DNA from: DASUFH01 sp036274645
GTDB taxonomy: Bacteria; Acidobacteriota; Terriglobia; 20CM-2-55-15
Reading direction: 5' to 3'
DNA length: 11,622 nucleotides
Assembly: GCA_036274645.1 (NCBI GenBank)
Contig: DASUFH010000437.1
Span: 1 to 11,622 of the forward strand
Of the stretch, positions 6,294-11,622 are shown in pieces. The notes below the pieces were generated by a model. The model saw only the letters and a list, made by a program, of their open reading frames with translations, was not told where the DNA came from and made no database searches. The position numbers were made by a program, and so were the translations under genes. Within the stretch, counting starts at the first letter, position 1. Every line of letters begins with the position of its first letter.

Positions 6294-6322
6294 TTGGCCC
6301 ATCACTCGCGCCGCCCTACGAT
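6294..6322 (+). promoter_or_regulatory. Candidate sigma-70 promoter for the glgC-like gene
   Basis: TTGGCC (6294-6299) and TACGAT (6317-6322) are separated by 17 nt, the best spacing for the housekeeping sigma factor. Each box matches about four of six consensus bases. It would leave a leader of about 108 nt, which contains a weak CCCC/GGGG stem (6381-6397) and the near-repeated TTCTGTmGT at 6361 and 6401. Confidence 0.35.
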
Positions 6323-6424
6323 ATGCGGGTTCGATCGGAAAGGTTCAAGCGCAAACAATCTTCTGTCGTGACGGGCCCACCCCCACATTTCCTGGGGACC
6401 TTCTGTAGTACGCGGACATATCTG

Positions 6425-6432
6425 GAAGGAGG
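6425..6432 (+). promoter_or_regulatory. Strong ribosome binding site of the glgC-like gene
   Basis: AAGGAGGA ends 5 nt before the ATG at 6438. It decides for this start over the internal ATG at 6474, which has no such site. Confidence 0.75.
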
Positions 6433-6437
6433 ATTTA

Positions 6438-7673
6438 ATGCCGGAAGCTGCTGTTGGCAACACTGCTCTATCAATGGAAGCCGCCCAACGAACATTGGTC
6501 AAGGTATTGATTCTGGCAGGCGGTCAGGGCGAGCGGTTGCTTCCCTTGACGGCATTCCGGCCAAAACCGTTGATCCCCCTTGGCGCCGGCCGCGTGATTG
6601 ATTTCACGCTCCGCAACTGCCGCAACTCCGGACTGCCGTCGGCCCTGGTGCTGACGCAGTACCGTCACGAACAGGTCGCCGCGCATGTCCGCAACCACTG
6701 GAACGGACAGTTCACCTGTCTGCCGCCCGTAACCGGGCAGACATACCGGGGCACGGGGGACGCAGTCTTTCAGAACCTTGCCCTGCTCCTCGAAGACGGC
6801 GCGCAGCACGTTTTGATTCTTTCCGCCGACCACGTATACCGCATGGACTACCGCAAGCTGATCCAGCGGCACATGACCACCGGCGCCGACGCGACGATCT
6901 CGGCGATCTCATGTCCGGGGAGTGAAGCGAGCGCCTTTGGAGTGATGAACGTCGACGAGGATCTTCGTGTGCAATCGTTCGTCGAAAAGCCCTCGCCGCC
7001 TCCGGAGGGAACGGCGTTTGTCAGCATGGGCATTTACATGTTCCGCATGCAGGCGCTCGTGGAAACGCTTCGAGCCCACTGTGACCGCAAATCCGGTTTC
7101 GATTTTGGCCGCGACATCATTCCCTCGCTGATCGGCCGCCAGCGCGTTTTTGCCTACAACTTCGAACAAAAGGGGCCGAGCGTCACGCCCTACTGGAAGG
7201 ACATCGGCACAATCGACAGCTATTACCGGACGTGCATGGAACTGGCCCGGCCGAATCCGCCGTTGATGGCCTGGGACACGGTGACCTCGTCGGAGAGCAG
7301 CCCCGGCCTGGTCAACCAGAATGGCGTCGCGCGCGTCGTGCGATCGGTGGTCTCCGCAGGGGTTCGGATCGAAGCGGGAGCGCGGGTGGAAGACTGCGTC
7401 CTCATGCCGAACGCCCATGTGGGGCAGGGTGTCAGCCTGCGCCGTGTGATCGTGGACGAAGGCGTTTATGTTCCCGCCGGAACGTCGATCGATGGAGAGG
7501 TCCGATCGGAATCGAAAACCTTTACGGTCAGCCCGGACGGAGTAGTCGTATTCACATCAACCGGCCCGGTCAAAGCCCCCGCATCGCCCGTGCGCAGCGA
7601 GCGGACGATCGTGGCCCGGACTGAGGCAGCCCTGGGCCAGCGGCTCTCGGCGGGAAGCGGACTGGCCTCGTAA
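6438..7673 (+). CDS. glgC: Glucose-1-phosphate adenylyltransferase-like (ADP-glucose pyrophosphorylase)
   Basis: 411 residues, usual family length. It makes ADP-glucose from ATP and glucose-1-phosphate for glycogen synthesis in the cytoplasm. Visible motifs: the nucleotide-binding signature GGQGERLLPLTAFRPKPL (28-45), VIDFTLRNCRNSG (53-65), YRGTGDAVFQNL (103-114, usually GTADA), the catalytic Asp in SADHVYRMDY (D131), VEKP (K184), SMGIYMF (196-202) and YWKDIGTIDSYY from 252. The C-terminal 110 residues carry hexapeptide-like repeats (SAGVRIEAGARVEDCVLMPNAHVG) of the left-handed beta-helix. GGQGER replaces the common GGRGTR and the GTADA alanine is Gly, so it is somewhat divergent; another sugar-nucleotide enzyme of the family cannot be excluded. 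No other glycogen gene lies in the window. It has its own leader and ends convergent to gcvH. Confidence 0.82.
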   Translation: MPEAAVGNTALSMEAAQRTLVKVLILAGGQGERLLPLTAFRPKPLIPLGAGRVIDFTLRNCRNSGLPSALVLTQYRHEQVAAHVRNHWNGQFTCLPPVTGQTYRGTGDAVFQNLALLLEDGAQHVLILSADHVYRMDYRKLIQRHMTTGADATISAISCPGSEASAFGVMNVDEDLRVQSFVEKPSPPPEGTAFVSMGIYMFRMQALVETLRAHCDRKSGFDFGRDIIPSLIGRQRVFAYNFEQKGPSVTPYWKDIGTIDSYYRTCMELARPNPPLMAWDTVTSSESSPGLVNQNGVARVVRSVVSAGVRIEAGARVEDCVLMPNAHVGQGVSLRRVIVDEGVYVPAGTSIDGEVRSESKTFTVSPDGVVVFTSTGPVKAPASPVRSERTIVARTEAALGQRLSAGSGLAS

Positions 7674-7679
7674 GGTCTC

Positions 7680-7694
7680 CCGCGCATAGCGCGG
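7680..7694. terminator. Short GC hairpin after glgC
   Basis: CCGCGC, loop ATA, GCGCGG, starting 7 nt after the stop. A perfect 6-bp stem without a T-run, directly followed by the larger REP-like hairpin. Confidence 0.4.
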
Positions 7695-7695
7695 T

Positions 7696-7723
7696 GTAGG
7701 GGGCGGTCATAGACCGCCCCTAC
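7696..7723 (-). repeat. REP-like palindrome, copy 2
   Basis: GTAGGGGGCGGTC and GACCGCCCCTAC form a 12-bp stem with one bulged G and an ATA loop. The core at 7700-7720 repeats, in reverse orientation, the element at 3362-3382. It lies between the convergent 3' ends of glgC and gcvH and may serve as a bidirectional transcript end. Confidence 0.75.
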
Positions 7724-7780
7724 ATGCAGGCGGGGCCCCCAATGCTCGTGTTATAGGGCCGTCGCGGTGTTTTCGGGCGG

Positions 7781-8164
7781 TTATTCTTCCGCGCTGACGA
7801 AAGCGTCGTATTTGTCGTTGGACATCAACTCCGCGGTTTCGCCCAGGTCACGGATGCGAATCCGCACCAGCCAGCCTCCCCCATACGGATCTTCGTTCAA
7901 CGCCTCGGGCGCAGAACCAAGCTCCTCGTTGATATCGATGATTTCCCCGGACACGGGAAGAAAAAGTTCAGAAACGGCCTTCACAGACTCCACGCTTCCA
8001 AAAGTCTGCCCCGCCTCGAAGCGGTCTCCAACCTTCGGCAGCTCCACATAGACAACGTCGCCGAGCTCGCGTTGCGCATGGTCGGTAATGCCAATGATAC
8101 CCACCCCACCGTCGACGCGTATCCATTCGTGTTCCTTCGTATACAACAGTTCCTCAGGACTCAT
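7781..8164 (-). CDS. gcvH: Glycine cleavage system H protein
   Basis: 127 residues, the usual size. It is the lipoyl carrier of the glycine cleavage complex, shuttling the aminomethyl group from the P to the T protein. The lipoylation site is K62 in GSVESVKAVSEL; the N-terminal YTKEHEWIRV and GITDHAQRELGDVVYVELP are family signatures. The gene starts 3 nt after the gcvT stop, so the two are surely co-transcribed. No gcvP follows; the next gene downstream is convergent. Confidence 0.97.
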   Translation of the reverse strand: MSPEELLYTKEHEWIRVDGGVGIIGITDHAQRELGDVVYVELPKVGDRFEAGQTFGSVESVKAVSELFLPVSGEIIDINEELGSAPEALNEDPYGGGWLVRIRIRDLGETAELMSNDKYDAFVSAEE

Positions 8165-8167
8165 GGT

Positions 8168-9256
8168 CTATCTCCGTTTGTAGAATGGCGTCGAAACAAT
8201 CTCCGCCTCCGCGCGCCTCCCGCGGAGACCCACTTCAAAACGTGTTCCTATCTTGCGATATTCGGCCGGCACGTACGCCAGACCGATATTCTTTTTCAGA
8301 GTAATGGACGGGGAACCACTGGTCACTCGCCCGACTTCCCGCCCGGCGATGAACACTGGATAACCATCCCGCGCAATTTCGCGCCCGAGCATTTCGAACC
8401 CGACCAGGGCGCGTGGCGGCCCCTCCAGCTTCTGCCTCTCGAGAGCGTCGCGACCGACAAAGGGACCTTTTTCCAGCCTGACGATCCATCCCAGGCCGGC
8501 TTCCAGCAGACTCGTGGTCTCGTCCATATCGGCGCCGTAGAGGAGCATCTTCGCCTCAAGTCGCAGCGTATTCCGCGCGCCCAATCCGGCAGGCAGGAGA
8601 CCGAACGGACCTCCGCTCTCCAGCAGGCCGTTCCACACGGTCTCCGCGCTCTCCGACGGAACATAGAGTTCGAAGCCGTCCTCGCCGGTATATCCCGTGC
8701 GGGAGATCAGCGCCTTCACGCCGGCGACAACACCCGATACGAAATGGTAGTAGCCAACCGGCGCCAGAGGCTGATCCGCCAGCGGCTGAAGGATGTCGAG
8801 GGAGCGCGGGCCCTGAAGAGAAACGAGCGAGGTCCGGTCACTGATGTCTTCGACTTCGGCGTTGAAGCGGTTGTGGCGGGTAATCCAGGCAAAATCCTTC
8901 TCGATATTGCCGGCGTTGACCACGAGCATGTAGCGACCGGGCGCAAGACAATAGACGAGAAGGTCGTCCACCACTCCGCCCTCGGGGGTGGGCAGCGCCG
9001 AATATTGCGCCTGACCGGGAACGATCCGGGCAGCGTCATTGGAGGTGACGGCCTGCAGCAACGCGAGCGCTTCGGGCCCGCGCACTTCAAACTCTCCCAT
9101 GTGGCTCACATCGAAGAGTCCTGCGGCCGAGCGGACCGCATTGTGCTCGGCGATGATGCCCGTGTATTCGACCGGCATACTCCAGCCGGCGAATGGAATC
9201 AGGCGCGCGCCGAGACGCCGGTGAGTTTCATTAAGCGCAGTCCGTTTCGCGTGCAT
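8168..9256 (-). CDS. gcvT: Glycine cleavage system T protein (aminomethyltransferase)
   Basis: 362 residues, full length. It transfers the methylene group from aminomethyl-lipoyl-GcvH to tetrahydrofolate, releasing ammonia. Signatures: PFAGWSMPVEYTG (21-33), FDVSHMGEFEVRG (48-60), TPEGGVVDDLLVY with the catalytic-region Asp at 97/98, SRTGYTGEDGFELYVP, and ARNTLRLEAKMLLYG. The C-terminal barrel domain contains GREVGRVTSGSPS. The ATG at 9256 gives the normal N-terminus; the upstream sequence has only a weak Shine-Dalgarno (GGA). It is the first gene of the gcvT-gcvH unit. No glycine riboswitch motif was recognised upstream. Confidence 0.97.
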   Translation of the reverse strand: MHAKRTALNETHRRLGARLIPFAGWSMPVEYTGIIAEHNAVRSAAGLFDVSHMGEFEVRGPEALALLQAVTSNDAARIVPGQAQYSALPTPEGGVVDDLLVYCLAPGRYMLVVNAGNIEKDFAWITRHNRFNAEVEDISDRTSLVSLQGPRSLDILQPLADQPLAPVGYYHFVSGVVAGVKALISRTGYTGEDGFELYVPSESAETVWNGLLESGGPFGLLPAGLGARNTLRLEAKMLLYGADMDETTSLLEAGLGWIVRLEKGPFVGRDALERQKLEGPPRALVGFEMLGREIARDGYPVFIAGREVGRVTSGSPSITLKKNIGLAYVPAEYRKIGTRFEVGLRGRRAEAEIVSTPFYKRR

Positions 9257-9281
9257 CCGAGTGTGTCAATCCGTCGGCGAT

Positions 9282-9310
9282 AGTCTAGAGGCGGACCGGC
9301 GCTGTTGCAA
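9282..9310 (-). promoter_or_regulatory. Candidate sigma-70 promoter for gcvT-gcvH
   Basis: On the minus strand TTGCAA (9305-9310) is followed after 17 nt by TAGACT (9282-9287); each matches four of six consensus bases. It would start transcription about 20 nt before the gcvT ATG. A tandem CGCGAACATG pair lies directly upstream of the -35 box. Confidence 0.4.
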
Positions 9311-9331
9311 CGCGAACATGGCGCGAACATG
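9311..9331. repeat. Tandem 10-mer CGCGAACATG
   Basis: Identical copies at 9311-9320 and 9322-9331, an 11-bp period close to one helical turn. Their position next to the gcvT promoter suggests possible factor-binding sites, but chance duplication is possible. Confidence 0.45.
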
Positions 9332-9421
9332 ACAAGGATCGGCAAGCGACGATATTGTCGCCATCGGGAAGCGGGAAACATTCCCAGGCGCGTTCGGAAA
9401 ACCGTCATAGCCAAAAGGAAA

Positions 9422-9467
9422 GTCCGTGGAAAGCGCTTTTCCCTTTTTGGGCTTTCGCCGCGCGGAC
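9422..9467. repeat. Nested inverted repeats in the gcvT/pilin divergent region
   Basis: GTCCG (9422-9426) pairs with CGGAC (9463-9467) and GAAAGC (9429-9434) with GCTTTC (9451-9456). A competing palindrome AAAGCGCTTT (9430-9439) and CCC-TTTTT-GGG (9441-9451) overlap them, so alternative folds are possible. The role is unknown. Confidence 0.4.
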
Positions 9468-9520
9468 GCCCGGAGTAAGCTGACAACTGCCTTTTGCGCT
9501 TTAACTGAGGACCGGAGCGC

Positions 9521-9931
9521 ATGTCTTTGATTGAGTCTGCCGTTGCCGTTGCCATCGCAGGGTTGGGTTTGGCCGTCGCAGTTCCATCAATCCATCAATC
9601 CCGTGAGATCTATCTGCAGAAAAGCGCCGCGGCCGACGTGGCCACCGCGCTGTATGGCGCGAAGATCAAGGCCATCGCTCAGGGCGCCGATTGCCGGATG
9701 CGCGTGCTGACGCCGTCACTCTACGTCGTGGAATGCCAGACGGAAAGCGGATCCTGGACGGAGACCAACCGACAGACCCTCCCGAAGGGCTTCACGATAA
9801 CCGCCAATAACAAGCCGGAATTTCATCGGCGAGGCAACGTCTCGCCTACCGCAACCGTCACCATCTGGAACGCCGCCGGCCGCGCGTTGCGGATCATCGT
9901 CAACGCCAACGGACGGGTGCGGACCCAATGA
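9521..9931 (+). CDS. Type IV pilin / pseudopilin-like protein (GspH/FimT type) without leader peptide
   Basis: 136 residues. The N-terminus MSLIESAVAVAIAGLGLAVAV has the pilin hydrophobic helix with Glu5 and Pro22 in register with mature type IV pilins. After a Gln/Arg-rich linker comes a beta-rich part with C58 and C72 and strands such as SLYVVECQ and ATVTIW, as in minor pilins of the GspH/FimT class. The Met sits at mature position +1, and no basic leader ending in Gly precedes it: upstream in-frame codons run back to a stop at 9506-9508 without a start codon. The product therefore lacks the prepilin peptidase site. GAGG (9507-9510) or GGAG (9514-9517) may serve as ribosome binding site. 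It lies 28 nt before the first ABC permease. It may be a decayed or repurposed pilin. Confidence 0.65.
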   Translation: MSLIESAVAVAIAGLGLAVAVPSIHQSREIYLQKSAAADVATALYGAKIKAIAQGADCRMRVLTPSLYVVECQTESGSWTETNRQTLPKGFTITANNKPEFHRRGNVSPTATVTIWNAAGRALRIIVNANGRVRTQ

Positions 9932-9959
9932 GACCTGGCCGCGGGCGGCAGGAAGCGCC

Positions 9960-11099
9960 ATGAAACACTCCGCGCTGTTTGCCATCGCCCGCAAGGAGTT
10001 CATCCAGATCCGCCGGGATCGCGCGACCATCTACATGGTCTTTGTCTTTCCTTTGATGATGCTGGTGCTCTACGGATTCGGCATCCGGTATGACGTCAAG
10101 CTCGTACCGATGACCGTCCTCGACTGGGACGGCAGCAGCGAAGCGCGCCATTACGTGGAGCGATTCGCCAACTCGCCCTATTTCCGGCTGCTCCATCACG
10201 CGTCAGGCTACGACGAACTGCAGCGGGACATCGATCGGGGAGCGGCCCGGATCGGACTGGTGATTCCGGCCAATTTCAGCGAACGGCTGGCGTCGAGGCG
10301 CGAAGCCACCGTCCAGGTCATCGTCGATGGCTCCGACAACAATACCGCAATCATCGCGATGAACTACGTGACGGCGATCACGGGACGGTATTCCTCGAGC
10401 ATCGTCATGGAACAGATGGGGCCGTTTCTCCGCCAGACAGGAATCGCCGTCCCTCCGGTTGAACTCGAACCGCGGGTCTGGTTCAATCCCGATCTGGAAA
10501 GCGTCCAGTTCATTGTCCCGGGAATCATCGCCATCATCATGATGATCATCGGGACTGTGTTGACAGCAGTCACGATCGTCAAGGAAAAGGAACAGGGGAC
10601 CATCGAACAGATCGTCTCGTCGCCGATACGCCGGTATGAACTGATGGCCGGCAAGGTGCTGCCTTACGCGATCCTGGCCTACCTGGACTTTCTCCTGATC
10701 ATCGGCGCCAGCTATCTGCTGTTTGGGGTCACGATCAAGGGAAGCCTGACGCTGCTTCTGGTTTCCGCGTTTCTATATCTGATCGGAGTGCTCGGCATGG
10801 GCGTCCTCGTGTCGACGGCGACGGAAACCCAGATCTCGGCAATGCTCACGGCCATCCTGCTCTCGATGCTGCCCTCAATCCTGCTTTCCGGATTCATCTT
10901 CCCTATCCGGCAAATGCCGGAAGCGCTGCAATTGTTGACCGTGATCGTGCCGGCCCGGTATTTCATCGAGATCCTGCGCGACATTTACCTGAAGGGACTC
11001 GGGCTGGAATCGTTCTGGCCTCAAATTCTCTATATTGCCGCCTTTGGCTTCGCCATGCTGGCGCTGGCCGTTCGCCGTTTCCAGAAGAGGCTCGACTGA
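9960..11099 (+). CDS. ABC-2 type transporter permease (YbhS/YbhR-like)
   Basis: 379 residues. Inner-membrane half-transporter of the ABC-2 exporter class. The N-terminus RKEFIQIRRDRATIYMVF is the typical amphipathic entry followed by TM1 (about 22-42). A large extracytoplasmic domain (about 43-180) ends in PRVWFNP (171-177). Further membrane segments lie at about 183-208, 228-255, 262-282, 288-315 and 350-370. The cytoplasmic loop VKEKEQGTIEQIVSSPIRRYELMAGK is the conserved ABC-2 coupling region. Relatives pair with an ATPase (YbhF) and a membrane fusion protein (YbhG) to export drugs or cations; no such genes are in view, though they could lie downstream. AGGA at 9950-9953 supports the start. 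It overlaps the paralogous next gene by one base. Confidence 0.92.
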   Translation: MKHSALFAIARKEFIQIRRDRATIYMVFVFPLMMLVLYGFGIRYDVKLVPMTVLDWDGSSEARHYVERFANSPYFRLLHHASGYDELQRDIDRGAARIGLVIPANFSERLASRREATVQVIVDGSDNNTAIIAMNYVTAITGRYSSSIVMEQMGPFLRQTGIAVPPVELEPRVWFNPDLESVQFIVPGIIAIIMMIIGTVLTAVTIVKEKEQGTIEQIVSSPIRRYELMAGKVLPYAILAYLDFLLIIGASYLLFGVTIKGSLTLLLVSAFLYLIGVLGMGVLVSTATETQISAMLTAILLSMLPSILLSGFIFPIRQMPEALQLLTVIVPARYFIEILRDIYLKGLGLESFWPQILYIAAFGFAMLALAVRRFQKRLD

Positions 11100-11622
11100 T
11101 GCTTCAGAGGATCTTCCGGATCGTTCGCAAGGAGATTCTGCAGATTTCCCGGGACTCCGGCCTCGTGCGCATGGTAGCGCTTGCGCCCCTTCTGCAACTG
11201 GTGATCTACGGCTACGTCGTCGCAACCGAAATACGGTCGCTGCCCATGGTCACACTGGACCGTTCGAACTCCGAGGAAGGACGCAGGTTGATCGACCGGT
11301 TTGTCGCGAGCGGATACTTCGTGGTGGAGGAGAATGTCGATAACCTCGCCGACGTGACGCGGCATCTGGACTCGGGCCGCTCCATTGTCGGACTGGTCAT
11401 CCCGGTCGATTACGCCCGGGATGTGCGCCGCGGCGCCGCCGCGAAAGTGCAGATGCTGGTGGATGGCGCCAACTCCAACACCGCGACGATTGCCCTGGGC
11501 TATGCGTCCGGAGTCGTTTCGGTCGAAAGCGACAGCCTGCTCAGGGACAATTTCGGGAAAAAAGGATTTCGCATGGTCGAAGCCGGCATACGCGCCGAAC
11601 CGCGCGTCTGGTTCAACCCGTC
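11099..11622 (+). CDS. ABC-2 type transporter permease, second copy, N-terminal part
   Basis: An open frame of 174 codons, cut by the window end. It starts at the ATG that overlaps the previous stop (TGATG). It begins with VRKEILQISRDSGLVRM, a first membrane segment (about 25-43) and an extracytoplasmic domain ending in PRVWFNP (168-174). This is almost the same spacing as in the preceding permease, so the two are paralogs from tandem duplication, probably forming a heterodimer in one exporter. Translation is very likely coupled. Confidence 0.9.
   Translation, partial: MLQRIFRIVRKEILQISRDSGLVRMVALAPLLQLVIYGYVVATEIRSLPMVTLDRSNSEEGRRLIDRFVASGYFVVEENVDNLADVTRHLDSGRSIVGLVIPVDYARDVRRGAAAKVQMLVDGANSNTATIALGYASGVVSVESDSLLRDNFGKKGFRMVEAGIRAEPRVWFNP

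Noticed and set aside
8072..9283. 403-residue plus-strand open frame
   Set aside because: It is antisense to gcvT and gcvH, both unmistakable.
9480..9507. Promoter CTGACA with TAACTG for the pilin-like gene
   Set aside because: The -10 match is poor and the spacing is suboptimal at 16 nt, so it cannot be separated from chance.
9257..9520. Glycine riboswitch upstream of gcvT
   Set aside because: The conserved aptamer core sequences were not found on the minus strand; only unrelated inverted repeats are present.

Overview
The window is GC-rich, gene-dense bacterial DNA with short intergenic gaps and ATG/GTG starts preceded by purine-rich ribosome binding sites. Lipobox signal peptides, a pilin-like protein and the mix of families fit a soil-type Gram-negative such as an Acidobacteriota member. 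This taxonomic guess rests on general impression only and is weak. No rRNA, tRNA, CRISPR array or intact insertion sequence was seen.

Layout. (1) 2-3340, plus strand: the tail of an MFS carboxylate-type transporter, a double-[4Fe-4S] ferredoxin-like protein resembling proteins annotated as 6-hydroxynicotinate reductase, an unrecognised eight-cysteine protein, and a lipoprotein amidohydrolase. The close packing suggests one operon: import of an acid, ferredoxin-linked redox chemistry on it, and a hydrolase. (2) 3341-3599: intergenic, with a REP-like palindrome and other short repeats. (3) 3600-4820, minus strand: a secreted small beta-barrel-type protein and a lipoprotein metallo-beta-lactamase-fold hydrolase. 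(4) 4821-4994: divergent promoter region carrying a 9-bp motif once on each strand. (5) 4995-6151, plus strand: a GntR-type regulator with an unusual C-terminal domain, overlapping a small CWC-type cysteine-rich protein. (6) 6141-6437: a perfect 32-bp tandem duplication that includes the CWC stop codon, a hairpin and a probable promoter. (7) 6438-7673, plus: GlgC-like ADP-glucose pyrophosphorylase. (8) 7674-7780: convergent gap with two hairpins, one of them the second REP-like copy. (9) 7781-9256, minus: gcvT-gcvH of the glycine cleavage system, without gcvP beside them. (10) 9257-9520: divergent control region. (11) 9521-11622, plus: a pseudopilin-like protein with no leader peptide, then two tandem paralogous ABC-2 permeases, the second cut by the window end.

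Most interesting points: the paired ferredoxin / eight-cysteine genes beside a transporter and an amidohydrolase; the pseudopilin whose initiator Met sits where the mature N-terminus should be; the GntR divergon with a shared motif; and the two REP-like palindromes at gene 3' ends. Everything here is read by eye. No database search was possible, so family assignments come from recognised motifs.
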